64,000 bases of DNA from Antitrichia curtipendula. Taxonomy: Eukaryota > Streptophyta > Bryopsida > Hypnales > Leucodontaceae. Positions 12,001 through 20,836 of the stretch are shown in pieces; the first letter of the stretch is position 1, and the number at the start of each line of letters is the position of its first letter. The notes beneath the pieces are model-generated. The model ran no database searches and had not been told where the DNA came from. It saw only the letters and a program-made list of their open reading frames with translations. Made by a program: the position numbers and the translations under genes. Where the stretch lies: positions 55,379,570 through 55,443,569 of the forward strand of contig OX579634.1 of NCBI GenBank assembly GCA_951230915.1. The letters are read 5' to 3'.

Positions 12001-12470
12001 GGGCTGACAGTCCGTGCGGTCACTGCCAGTCTACGGGCTCGGGTTTCCGTCATCCTGTCGGTCTTCCGGAATTGCACCGACCTTACTTCCGCTTCCTACC
12101 TCGATCCTATCTCACCACTCTTTCTCTCACTAAACGTATTCGCGAAAATGCCGCAGAGAAAAGAGACCGAATGAGAATGGCGGCGGGGTTTATTTAGCGA
12201 CGAGAAACCCTAAGTTCCCGAACCGGTGGAGTTCCCGTAAGTTCCCTAGCCGGAACCCCTACGATCCGGAACTTCCGACTATCCGGCTACTGGTTCCGGA
12301 ACACTGTTTTAACCTAATTAGAGTTTTAACTTTCCTACGAAAGAGATCTTTTCTAATGTAGGTTTCTAGCGTCTAAACTTCTACACTTATGCAAAAATTT
12401 CAAAGTTCTTCTCCTATATATCTCTATTTTATGTTTTAAGTTTAGTTTCCAGACGTTCCGTAACGTTACA
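9049..12470 (-). mobile_element. 3.4-kb non-autonomous TG...CA element (TGTCGCA family), copy 1
   Basis: It begins TGTCGCACGCG and ends ACGTTACA on the plus strand, flanked by 5-bp ATAAT duplications, with one long gene on the minus strand. The empty site in the opposite arm confirms its borders. TG/CA ends with a 5-bp duplication recall retroviral-type integration. I find no long direct terminal repeats and no reverse transcriptase, integrase or transposase, so it must be mobilised in trans. A relative with the same TGTCGCA end is the element at 29412-57578. The 9049-10140 portion is a CCGGA-rich 3' untranslated part. Confidence 0.7.
10146..12053 (-). CDS. Gag-like coiled-coil TE protein, intact
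   Basis: A 635-codon uninterrupted frame from ATG 12053 to TGA 10146; an in-frame GTG lies 8 codons upstream. The N-terminal ~220 residues are globular with conserved pieces M-G-C-V-G-F-L-H-R-P-W and L-L-E-F-L-I-P-I-L-Y-P-E-K-P. These recur as M-G-C-Q-G-L-L-D-K-P-W and L-L-Q-F-L-I-P-I-L-H-P-E-K-P in the relative at 29988. An acidic linker follows, then a coiled-coil stretch (~300-460) and a Lys/Arg/Thr/Ser-rich basic tail. There is no zinc knuckle or protease. I call it gag-like from its place as the sole gene in a TG...CA element and from its layout; the family name is inference. Confidence 0.6.
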   Translation of the reverse strand: MTETRARRLAVTARTVSPAIPFDTDRHRELQEDLETMGCVGFLHRPWDLKSEGMIEELLYGVPNQYELTVRGRPRAWTQELWAGTYFALNRGHGWAGRTEKFAAERFRNSADPKEGFAATDCVYARDQQLLEFLIPILYPEKPSRVTTTVANTILGALGNRVNPPPRPVNWGGLIHTIVDKLANGISGRKTSYISPYLFHLYHRMETLSEPEQLMYKKGENLLKYGLRPEPQPEEPESEEEDVPEEIQTTPEKAGTSRRKSTDRTARGKQVAEGSVQPENPHEELDPVKNAIHWLRTTRTVNDRMAAVLQDVCHSLGVKDEREILAAIARRPNPEDVKVLYDQIRSLQEERDQFRSQHQWSEREMHIANRKSTEAMALVRKLGELIDLPASTISRAQLWNSQMVAQGHITGTKVVLILTDFKARMEGVLKEMRQLIGSLDPNLLDQAMFANLPGGEFQETHGAGTSTGKRNPEIPTHVVNYPEVKTPKEASTQTTVQEGTAGRQAAVNLFPPLQLTETEAEAIAAASVRNPARTDLDRFMHMQNTPPPANPGNTVINLTETKTTRQRHTRIEEPLEIDETEEESAESHSQSDGTDSDPPQIRTRSATKRTPAKVTARKSTPANLRAGPSTKKPRK

Positions 12471-12775
12471 ATAATTAAATCTACGATCTATCATCAAAAA
12501 TTTAGAAAAAAAAATTTAGAACTATAGGTAGCATTTCATTTTGATCTTTCAAAATGGTCATTTCAAAATATCATTGAGATGTTTAATTTCAGGATTGAAC
12601 CTAAAAATATGATGTGCACATTGAAGAATGAAGTTTGATGTCGGTGCCATGAGGAGTTCAATGTCTTTGAAGTATTCACATTGGATGCTTGTTGTCATGA
12701 AGGCACACTCTTTGGAGATGACCTGGCCATTTCAGGAATCCTATGCTGCACTAAATGAGAAAAAAACATGCACTG
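12471..12775. other. AT-rich DNA after the insertion, with target duplication ATAAT at its edge
   Basis: Positions 12471-12475 are the second ATAAT. The rest matches the complement of about 24,540-24,830 in the right arm. No gene is seen. Confidence 0.5.
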
Positions 12776-12870
12776 CCATGGTCCGATGGGCGGTCGGACT
12801 GTCCGCCCGTCGGAAGGAGGTGACCAAGGCGCGGTTGGGCCACCAGGCGGATGGGCAGACAGACGGTCTT
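12776..12870. repeat. CGTCCG-rich block at the 3' side of H, single repeat unit
   Basis: One ~66-bp unit containing GGTGACCAAGGCGCGG and CCACCAGGCGGA. The right arm at 24,330-24,525 carries about three tandem copies of this unit. Confidence 0.6.
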
Positions 12871-13036
12871 CGCTAGTTTTAAGGTATTTGAAATAACAAA
12901 ATTTTGATGGTGTGCACAACATGAATGAGCAAATTTGTATTACAAACTTAAAGTTCGAACAATGAATTGTCATAACATAATGTGTTTAGGGTAAAAAACT
13001 AAACACCCAAGTTTACATCTTCTCAATCTTTATAAA

Positions 13037-13974
13037 TTATGGCTGATAGTCACTATCTCCTTTGACTTCAGTCCCGCTACTATGACCTGTTGTATCCCAT
13101 CCGGAATCATCGTCACTGGATGAATTTTGCATACTATCTGATGAAGATTGTACAATCTTCCCTCCTTCTTCTTGTACTTGTTTCGATGTGCTTGATCTCA
13201 CTGGTCTACCTAACTTATGATCCCTTTTGACTTTTAGTAGAGACTTTCCAATACCTCCCTTAAGATCGTGGATTGGTTTCACCTTTCGCTTGGTTAGAGG
13301 CAGACTTGCATCAAGGGGGGTTCTACCTACATTTTGTTTTTTCAATGGAGAGATTGCAAAAGGCTCCATTATTCTTTTCTTCTTAGCTTTTTTGGACTCC
13401 TTCACCGCGGGTGGACGTGCTTCCGACCTCCTGGAATGTTTGTCTTCTCTGCGGACAAAGCTTCCACTGTAGGGTTTGAAAATTTGATCGGAGAATGCTT
13501 TGCATGGCCAGAAAATCGACGAAACATAGACTCCAATGTTTGCACATCATCGTTGTCTGATGAAACGGATGGATTGGGATTGGCTCCAATGTGCAATTCT
13601 TTCAAATTGCTCAAATGTTGTTCTTTAAACCGTGAGTCTCCAGGACCATTCAAAGTCGTGCTACCGCTTGTATATAGTTCATGTCAAGGACCGCTACGTG
13701 ATGGTAATTGAGGATCTCGCACGAGGTGCTTCATGTCTTTGGCGTTGCGGTGTGGCATTGGGCACACGGACTCCAATACACATGGATCTTGACTTCCCTC
13801 TATTCGAGGTGCTTGGGCATTTTGAATGCCGAAAAGTCCAATAGTTTCACTTGTCAATGCCCTTGGTAATTCAATATTTTGGTTGACTACATTTGTGTGG
13901 GACTTCACCCCACACTCTCTCATGTCTTCGTGTTGATCATTTTCTTCCGCTCCTACCGTTGTCATGGTTGGCAC
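13037..13974 (-). pseudogene. C-terminal extension of the hAT-like gene, left copy (frameshifted)
   Basis: Downstream of the hAT frame lie three stretches: 13974-13684, 13653-13402 (same frame, TGA between) and 13405-13037 (shifted frame). The last has a Lys/Arg-rich nuclear-localisation-like segment followed by a Ser/Asp-rich acidic end. The same breaks occur in the right copy (23212-24149). It is probably one ancestral disordered tail or a separate decayed gene; no domain is recognised. Confidence 0.4.
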
Positions 13975-13991
13975 TCGGGAATTCGAATCAC

Positions 13992-14861
13992 TTAATCCAT
14001 TTGGGGAGTTTTATCACCTATAACCATTTCCTCATCTTCCTCCGCTACCTTCGCATGAGTATTTTCCCTATTTGCTAGAATGTTTTCACTACGCAACAAC
14101 CCGGTTCCATCTAAGTATTTAGCTATGGAAGGTCCACCTTCGTCATATTCATAGTCGTCCTCATCCAACGGAAACTTGTAAGGGTCTTTACAATAATCTC
14201 CAATGTCAGCATCATAATGAGGTGGGCTTCGAAGCGGTTCATCATCGAAATTGCAAATGCCGTGGTCATCTTCATCGTCCATGAGGGAATCAACTTCTTC
14301 ACCGGATTCACCACCCTCGTCTTCCGATGAAGACAAGGCCGAATCCTTCGACTCGAGGTTCTCATTGTACCACTTCTTCTTGTCATTTTGCTTTGATGCA
14401 CCGAGGACTTTGGAATTGGTATACACATATACCAAATCCTGTGCTCTTTGTGGCTTCAACTTGTTCCGATATTTGTTGTGAACAAAAGAATAGCTACTCC
14501 AATTTCGTTCACATGAAGACGATGATATCGGTTGGGCCAAAATCCTCTTGGCAATTGGAGCAATGAGCTTCCCGCACGCGCCCTCAAAATCCCACCAAGC
14601 ATGCGCCGACAATTGTTGTTCACCCGGATCCAACATGTTGTGGAACGGAGGTTCCCTATGGCGGAAGGCTACAAATTCCTTCACCACCTTCGCATACTCT
14701 GAAGGTGTACATATTTGCATCAAAACGCGCTTGCATGCAGCCATGGCATAGGTGTCGTCGGCTAGTTCTCTGTCTTTGAGGCCTACTACTTGATGTCGGC
14801 TGAGTTCCACGTCCACCCGATGCTTATGTACTTGGATTTCCTTGGGAAGAACCACCAACAT
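13992..14861 (-). CDS. hAT-type C-terminal dimerisation domain protein, left copy
   Basis: A 289-codon frame with the hATC signature near residues 70-140: A-H-A-W-W-D-F-E-G, then I-A-K-R-I-L-A-Q-P-I-S-S-S-S-C-E-R-N-W-S-S-Y, then N-K-L. It continues into an acidic Asp/Glu-rich tail. The first ~30 codons are probably out-of-frame linker; hAT-like protein starts near L-A-D-D-T-Y-A-M. The RNase-H catalytic core expected before this domain is absent. The predicted protein is identical to the right-arm copy at 22325-23194. Function alone is unlikely to be transposition; DNA binding or dimerisation with a full transposase is possible. Confidence 0.75.
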   Translation of the reverse strand: MLVVLPKEIQVHKHRVDVELSRHQVVGLKDRELADDTYAMAACKRVLMQICTPSEYAKVVKEFVAFRHREPPFHNMLDPGEQQLSAHAWWDFEGACGKLIAPIAKRILAQPISSSSCERNWSSYSFVHNKYRNKLKPQRAQDLVYVYTNSKVLGASKQNDKKKWYNENLESKDSALSSSEDEGGESGEEVDSLMDDEDDHGICNFDDEPLRSPPHYDADIGDYCKDPYKFPLDEDDYEYDEGGPSIAKYLDGTGLLRSENILANRENTHAKVAEEDEEMVIGDKTPQMD

Positions 14862-15204
14862 ATTCCTCTGGTGCCGTGCATGAGTCTTTTTCGGTAGAGT
14901 TCATAGTGTCTCTCGCATTTGACATAGCACGAACAACCATAGGCATAGGTGTGTCGTTGCCATCCACATTGTGTGGAGTACCTCTTTGTGGAATCACTCC
15001 ATTGCAACGAACAAATAGACCTCGAACTTCAGATGTCATTTGAGTACAAAGGCTGATTCCTTTGTTACGACTCCCCGATGTGCCTGCATATCCCAAATGA
15101 CTAAACATACGGACCGGCTTCTTGGCAAATACCAATTTGCAAGCCTTGCATTGTACTTTTCCATTTGATAGGGTTTCGTACCAAGAAGACCAATCCTTGG
15201 TCAT
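14824..15204 (-). CDS. BED-type zinc-finger N-terminus of the hAT-like gene, left copy
   Basis: From ATG 15204 the protein begins M-T-K-D-W-S-S-W and holds a C-x2-C (C-K-A-C) pair followed by His-Leu and a distal Cys, the layout of BED fingers in plant hAT proteins. It overlaps the hATC frame by 38 bp in a different frame. A Gly/Thr/Ser-rich linker is visible just beyond its stop in the shifted frame, so the two frames are the ends of one internally deleted or frameshifted gene. It differs from the right copy by one residue (Ser/Leu). Confidence 0.65.
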   Translation of the reverse strand: MTKDWSSWYETLSNGKVQCKACKLVFAKKPVRMFSHLGYAGTSGSRNKGISLCTQMTSEVRGLFVRCNGVIPQRGTPHNVDGNDTPMPMVVRAMSNARDTMNSTEKDSCTAPEEYVGGSSQGNPST

Positions 15205-15249
15205 GGTGGCTGTTTTAGGCTCTGTGTATTGAAACCCTAAATTCAAAAC

Positions 15250-15480
15250 GTAATGATAACAATTGGATAAAATCGTTCAAATGTTTATGCACAAAACCTT
15301 GGAAAACAAGGCCCCCCTTTCTACTGAACTATGCATTACCAAGTAAGGGACACAAAAAATTGCAGCGCCTAGCCCTTGGAAATCTTAACGTTCAGTTTCT
15401 TAGGAGTGTTTGCAAATGTCAATTTCAGGACTCTTATAGTCTTCATCTGTATGTGACCGTTGAATATGGGAAAAAAAAAA
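15250..15480. promoter_or_regulatory. Upstream region of the hAT-like gene, left copy
   Basis: About 230 bp of mixed sequence upstream of the BED start, matching 21,700-21,935 nearly exactly in inverted orientation. It is the likely promoter/5' leader by position only; no specific element was identified. Confidence 0.3.
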
Positions 15481-15484
15481 TCCT

Positions 15485-15745
15485 CCCACAACGGTCACGC
15501 GGACGGCCAGCTGGGCCGTCGGAACAGCGGACGGCGGATGCGAATCTGGTCCGTCCGAACAACGGATGGGCGGACGGCGGACAGCGAACTGAAGTTGTCG
15601 GATTAGCGGACGGGCGGACGGGAATCTAGGCCATCGGATCAGCTAATGGGCGGTCGGCGGACGGGAATCTGGACGGTCGATTCAGCGGACGGCGGACCGC
15701 GGACGGCCCGACCTAAAACCTGTCAGGCGGACAGGCGGTTCTTGC
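15485..15745. repeat. CGTCCG-rich tandem block at the 5' side of H, left copy
   Basis: Imperfect tandem units around GCGGACGGGCGGACGGGAATCTGG. The right-arm counterpart (21,285-21,690) has roughly twice as many units, so copy number changed after the duplication. Confidence 0.6.
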
Positions 15746-16181
15746 AATATCGGTAAGATGTTTGAAGTGTGCAAACAGGCGGACAGGTGGATTACGCGAA
15801 TAGAAATGTATCTGCAAATGAAAATGGGTGATTTGTAGGCATGGGATTATAGAAGATAACATAACAATAACTTGAAATGATTTTGTACAAATGTACAATA
15901 GGTATGATCTTCTGCAATAGGTACGCAAAAGAAACATATTTGACAAATAAAGAAGGCAAAATTTACCATTATGAAAAAACAAATCCAAACATATTTGTAT
16001 TGCATAAATATTTATACATCAATTAAAAGCAACTCATGACGTACCATGAGTGTTGTGCATTACTAATATTGAATTATCATGAGATTCAAATAAGTACAAA
16101 ACAAATTTCATTGGTTAACCCCCTAATACAAACACTATTTTGTATCATCGCTACCATTTGCGGAAATATGAGAGGCACCCT
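15746..16181. other. 3' flank of the RING gene, copy B
   Basis: AT-rich non-coding DNA nearly identical to the complement of 20,837-21,290 and of 1,533-1,817. No gene is seen. Confidence 0.5.
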
Positions 16182-16876
16182 CTAACCCTCTTGTTCCTTA
16201 AGTCTTCGACTTGCTCTACGAGTTTGAGGACCACCCGACCCGGAGGTTGTGCCCCCTCCTGATCGGACTTCCATGTCTATAGCGATGAATTGTCGTTTGG
16301 TTTCTAGAGAGTAGTCATCTTCGTCTTCCATCTTTCGTTTATTTTTCCTTGTGGGAGACAAATCTACTTCTTCTACCTTTAACGCTCTCAAAGCCGAATA
16401 AATCTTTTCTATCATAGCATTTACCGCTTTGTCATCATCTCGAGGGGTCAACGAGATCGCTTGCCTTGTGCCATCTAGAAAAATCCTCCACGTCGTTATA
16501 ATGTCGGTGATCCTCTTATCAAATGCACTTGCCACCTCCACGAGTGCATGTTCTGTGCTTGATAGCCCATCTACATTAAAAGCAGCACGAACTTGCGCAA
16601 CTTCTTCCAATTTTGATAAGAATAGGGCCCTCCCTATTAAGCTGTGATTGTATGCTCCGTACTACTCATTGAACTCTTGAAATGGTTGCACTTCTATGCA
16701 GACGCCATCTTCTCCTTTCCGCACTTCTTTTCAGGAAATCGAAAGAACTTTTGATGTGAGATGCTCCAGTGTCCCCCCATGCTACGACAAAACAATTCTC
16801 GAGCCTCCAAGTCTTCAATAACCCTAGCCCGCAACTCCACCTTTCTATTGCGTGTCATCCAGTCAAAGTCATCCAA
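16182..16876 (-). pseudogene. C-terminal tail of the RING gene, copy B
   Basis: The same tail as 778-1532, with the same one-base frameshift and the same TAG. Copies A and B therefore share a damaged ancestor and duplicated after the damage. The intact stretch 16610-16182 encodes the basic, acidic and Gly/Ser-rich end. Confidence 0.6.
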
Positions 16877-16936
16877 TTCGTCATTGTAGTTCTCACAAAC
16901 ATCATGTATGAGTTTTTGCGCATTCCAAATTAGAGG

Positions 16937-18598
16937 TCACCTCCAATGAATGTAATTTTGGAATAGAAATGGCTTTTGGTCAAGTGGAAGGGTCCATCGA
17001 TTGTATTCGTGGCTAGGGCGCATGCTCTCCTCGTGCCCAACCATTTCGTAAAACCTAGGACTCAAAAGAGATCGACACTCGGGACAAACCGAACGAACAA
17101 GGGATGATTTCATCATGCACGTGATATGGTAAGTGTGGCGACATTGGCCCATGATTAAGGCGCCCTCGGGACCAAAATGATTTAGACAAAGGCTGCATTT
17201 ACCCTCTAATAGTTCCGTATTTGAACTTTCACCATGCACTACTATCTTGTCCGCCTCTTTGATGTGCGCTGAATGCGTGTTGTAAGGGGTCCAACCTTCA
17301 TCTACTTCCAAGGTCCAATTCATGGACTTTGACGCAATCTTCTGCGCGTCATTCAATCGCTCAAACATTGCCGACATGTCCCCCCAATATGTGACGTCAA
17401 TTGAACCCCTATGATGTACCTCAAACATCCTTCTAATAGATAGGAGGTCAGAGGAAATGGCATCGCATTGCTCCTTCGACTTCATGGCTAATTTGAGAAG
17501 CCCCTTCATTGCTCGGGTTACTACAGATGGTTTGTCTTGTAGTTTTTGAACCCACGTCAACCAACGAGTGTCGGAACTGTTTTTTGGCAAGCATTTATCT
17601 AGCTCCACTACTTGCATCATTTTCTGATATTGTGCCTCCAAATAGATGTTTTGTTGAGTTACCGACTCTAGTTCATGTTTCACCTCTTCAAACTCGTGGC
17701 CTTCCGTTTGCATGGACGCGTCTTGGAATGTGGGAGGAGGATTATCCATGGCGGTTTCGGATATTACTTCCTTTTGGTTGTTTTCCTCAACCGCTTCTAT
17801 ACGCACGGCTCCGCCGGTCTTTGGAAGAACACATCCCCCATCCTTGAAATTCTTTTGCTTGAGCACTACAATTTCGTACTCCAATTTCTCAATCAATTCC
17901 CTTTGAGCAACTAGAGTGTCATATCGGGAATCCAGTGCGTTCGCAGATCTTTCATAATTAGCGCACACTCCTTTGAATGCATCCTTCAATTGCTTGTGGT
18001 CTTCTTTCAATTTCTCGTGCTCTACCTCCAAGGCCTTGTATTTCTCATTTTCTTCATTCAAGATGTGCAGGTTGCGATTATTTTTGGTCCGCTCCTCCAA
18101 TAATGGTTTCATAGACGTGACGAAATTCCAAAACGACAAGGCACCTTCCACCAACTCGGGCCCGGATTTGGTGAATTCCTGAGCAACTTCCATAAGTTTG
18201 GGGGCAATGCTAGCTACAAATTGAGCTGTAATCGACAATCTTTTTGAGATGATCACAAAATTGGGCCATTCATCACTGTATTCGGCGAAGGGATTACTCG
18301 GTCCGGCCTCGTTTGCGGTTTCAGTCAAGCCCGCCTTGTTTGCGGGGTTACTAGGACCGGCCTCATTTGTCTTGATTACTTGCTTTGGTTGAAGAGAGAT
18401 GTCTTGTTGATGTGCCCTAAACAAATAAAAAGCTTCCAACAAGCTTTCCAATTCACTCACCATTGGCAAATGACAATTGTGCCGTATTTTGAGTTGACAA
18501 ATGCAGATAGCTCTTATCCAATGGGTTGTCATCAATGGACACATTTTGCGCCATGCTATCGAGTTGCTTTCCATTTTTTGGCAACATCTACCCTTCAA
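16937..18598 (-). CDS. Coiled-coil/RING-finger TE protein, copy B
   Basis: An open frame of 553 codons. Real coding probably starts only about codon 61 (near 18,416), because the first part overlaps, in another frame, the continuation of the gene at 18588-19616. Residues ~70-100 contain repeats N-E-A-G-P-S-N-P. Residues ~200-420 are coiled coil. The RING (C-S-L-C ... C-R-H-T-Y-H ... C-P-E-C) lies near 467-510. It ends at the TGA also seen in copy A. It may be the 3' part of a fusion gene with 18588-19616, joined by a short intron or a frame slip near 18.45 kb. E3 ligase activity is inferred from the RING only. Confidence 0.65.
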   Translation of the reverse strand: MKGRCCQKMESNSIAWRKMCPLMTTHWIRAICICQLKIRHNCHLPMVSELESLLEAFYLFRAHQQDISLQPKQVIKTNEAGPSNPANKAGLTETANEAGPSNPFAEYSDEWPNFVIISKRLSITAQFVASIAPKLMEVAQEFTKSGPELVEGALSFWNFVTSMKPLLEERTKNNRNLHILNEENEKYKALEVEHEKLKEDHKQLKDAFKGVCANYERSANALDSRYDTLVAQRELIEKLEYEIVVLKQKNFKDGGCVLPKTGGAVRIEAVEENNQKEVISETAMDNPPPTFQDASMQTEGHEFEEVKHELESVTQQNIYLEAQYQKMMQVVELDKCLPKNSSDTRWLTWVQKLQDKPSVVTRAMKGLLKLAMKSKEQCDAISSDLLSIRRMFEVHHRGSIDVTYWGDMSAMFERLNDAQKIASKSMNWTLEVDEGWTPYNTHSAHIKEADKIVVHGESSNTELLEGKCSLCLNHFGPEGALIMGQCRHTYHITCMMKSSLVRSVCPECRSLLSPRFYEMVGHEESMRPSHEYNRWTLPLDQKPFLFQNYIHWR

Positions 18599-19616
18599 CT
18601 CTTGGGCTCGATACGGGGCCCAACATGGAGCTTGATACGGGACCCAATAGGGTGCCCAGTACGGGGCTCGATACGGGGCCCAATACGGGACTCAATGCGC
18701 GGCTCGGTGTGGTTGGCAAGTCTTGATTGCAAGGTACTTGTGTCATAAAATTCGTAGCATCGCTCGCTATGATATTATCAATTGATGCAATGGCCCTTGC
18801 CATTTGTTCGGGACGAACCTCTTTCCGACGTTTTTGTGGTGCAGACGGGGCCACCGGTTCCTCCTTCACGGGCCGCATGCTTGAAGCACCACTTTGTTCA
18901 CCCACGGATGTAAAATTGCGTATGCATATCCAATCCGCCCGAGGAGTTGAAAACACCTCTCCGTCAACACCTTCCACCGTGGCATTTGACATTGTAGTTG
19001 GAATCTTCGTAGAATCCAAATGTACTCCAATATTTCCCCCCTCCATGATCTCTTTTTTAACCTGCATTAAAGCATGTTTTTGTCGCTTCTGTGATTTTGG
19101 TGCCTCACTTGGACTTGCCTTTGGATCATACAAATCCGGAATATCTTTTTGCCCTACTCTAAGCAAAAGTGGAGCCGTTGTTGTTGGATATGTGCTCCAG
19201 TCCACCTTCCGAGCCAATATAAGCTCAACATACACCATAGAGGCCACGCTGTAGTTTATGAGACCCTTACTTATTGATTTGTCCCCGAAGAGGGCCCGCC
19301 AAACCTCAAGTGATCGATGGACAAAATGTCCATCCTTGCAATTCAATGGCCTGCAACAGAACCCTCGTGTGTGAATAATGTGGAACTCACAAGGCCACAA
19401 CTTGTCGATGTGATACATTTTCACATATTTTTTGCAGATTTTGGAGGTCCAATAAGTTTCTTCCTCCTTCTCCCATTCGCTCTCCGCTTTGATATTTGGA
19501 TCATCTAAAATGTCCCAGTGAAGCTCGTGGGCAGTCCCCTTTGATTTTGTCTTCGCGCTCTTGCCACCTCTTGAAGTCATCGCTACAGTACCCTTGCTCG
19601 TACCTTCCATTGTCAT
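18588..19616 (-). CDS. TE-linked protein, same family as the K second gene
   Basis: From ATG 19616 the frame runs 342 codons to TAG 18588-18590; a TTG lies 4 codons upstream. The core C-K-K-Y-V-K-M-Y-H-I-D-K-L-W, H-F-V-H-R and V-Y-V-E-L-I-L-A-R-K-V-D-W recurs in the K1 and K2 second genes. The C-terminus has a Pro/Ser/Leu-Gly repeat (V-L-G-P-V-S-S). Beyond the TAG the frame continues for ~40 good codons, so the stop may be a nonsense change. The next gene on the same strand is the RING gene. No known domain is recognised. Confidence 0.55.
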   Translation of the reverse strand: MTMEGTSKGTVAMTSRGGKSAKTKSKGTAHELHWDILDDPNIKAESEWEKEEETYWTSKICKKYVKMYHIDKLWPCEFHIIHTRGFCCRPLNCKDGHFVHRSLEVWRALFGDKSISKGLINYSVASMVYVELILARKVDWSTYPTTTAPLLLRVGQKDIPDLYDPKASPSEAPKSQKRQKHALMQVKKEIMEGGNIGVHLDSTKIPTTMSNATVEGVDGEVFSTPRADWICIRNFTSVGEQSGASSMRPVKEEPVAPSAPQKRRKEVRPEQMARAIASIDNIIASDATNFMTQVPCNQDLPTTPSRALSPVLGPVSSPVLGTLLGPVSSSMLGPVSSPRVEG

Positions 19617-19639
19617 GGCTGACGACAAGTGATATGAAA

Positions 19640-20139
19640 ATAATTGACCTCACTCTCCATCCGTATAGGAGCAATCAGCACAATGAAGCAACAGTTGTAA
19701 CTTCCGACATGGGTTCCACCTCTAAATGGAGAGAAGAAGTGAGGAAAAATGGAAGGGCCGTCCGCCTTTATACCCGTCCGCCACCAAATCTTAAATAGGT
19801 CCGGCTGCGGACGCCCTTCCAAACCTCTCGAAGCGGACTAGGTCGTCCGATTGATCGGACGAACCTATTGTCCGCTCAATCGGACGGTCTGGCCGTCCGC
19901 TGGATCGGGCGGCCGTATCATCCGATCAATCGGACATTCTGACCGTCCACATGATCGGACGGTCGGATCGTCCGAGTCAAACCGACCGCCGTCCGCACGT
20001 CCCGTGGTCTGCGTCCGTCGGACGGTAGCCACTGCGTCTGCTGCGTCCGCAACAGCATCCGCGTCCGGACGTCCGGACGTCCGCTTTTTGGACGTAATTT
20101 GCCCCCGGACGTTCCAATTCGTCAACCCTGACAATGACG
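19640..20139. repeat. CGTCCG-rich terminal block with hAT-like end
   Basis: Dense CGGACGG/CCGTCCG words upstream of the gene at 19616. The block ends in the complement of CAGGGTTGACGAATT at 20,125-20,139. hAT elements commonly begin CAGGG. Immediately beyond, the truncated RING-tail copy begins (ACAATGAC...), so this is an element border. Confidence 0.55.
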
Positions 20140-20836
20140 AATTGGATGACTTTGACTGGATGACGTGCAATAGAAAGGTGGAGTTGCGGGCCAGGGTATT
20201 GAAGACTTGGAGGCTCGAGAATTGTTTTGTCGTAGTATGGGGGGACACTGGAGCATCTCACATCAAAAGTTCTTCCGATTTCCTGAAAAAGAAGTGCGGA
20301 AAGGAGAAGATGGCGTCTGCATAGAAGTGCAACCATCCCAAGAATTCAATGAGCAGTACGGAGCATACAATCACAGCTTAATAGAGAGGGCCCTATTCTT
20401 ATCAAAATTGGAAGAAGCTACGCAAGTTTGTGCTGCTTTTAATGTAGATGGGCTATCAAGCACAGAACATGCACTCGTGGAGGTGGCAAGTGCATTTGAT
20501 AAGAGGATCACCGACATTATAACGACGTGGAGGACTTTTCTAGATGGCACAAGGCAAGCGATCTCGTTGACCCCTCGAGATGATGACAAAGCGGTAAATG
20601 CTATGATAGAAAAGATTTATTCGGCTTTGAGAGCGTTAAAGGTAGAAGAAGTAGATTTGTCTCCCACAAGGAAAAATAAACGAAAGATGGAAGACGAAGA
20701 TGACTACTCTCTAGAAACCAAACGACAATTCATCGCTATAGACATGGAAGTCCGATCAGGAGGGGGCACAACCTCCGGGTCGGGTGGTCCTCAAACTCGT
20801 AGAGCAAGTCGAAGACTTAGGGAACAAGAGGGTTAG
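20140..20836 (+). pseudogene. C-terminal tail of the RING gene, copy C, 5'-truncated
   Basis: It starts abruptly at the element border. Relative to copies A and B it has a one-base deletion near 20,198 but keeps the base they lost near 20,290, and it has CAG rather than TAG at 20354-20356. From 20207 its frame is therefore open for 209 codons to TAG 20834. It serves as the reference for what was damaged in the other copies. Confidence 0.6.

Larger units (their letters stand above)
1818..16890. repeat. Left arm of the large inverted duplication
   Basis: In inverted order it matches 20,140-29,411 plus 57,584-60,223. Without the 3.4-kb insertion the arm is about 11.7 kb. The hAT frames in the two arms are identical in protein and the kinases differ by roughly 5%. 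Confidence 0.7.

Noticed and set aside
9049..12470. LTR retrotransposon with terminal direct repeats
   Set aside because: I compared both ends and found no long direct repeat; only TG/CA ends and a weak ~35-bp resemblance.
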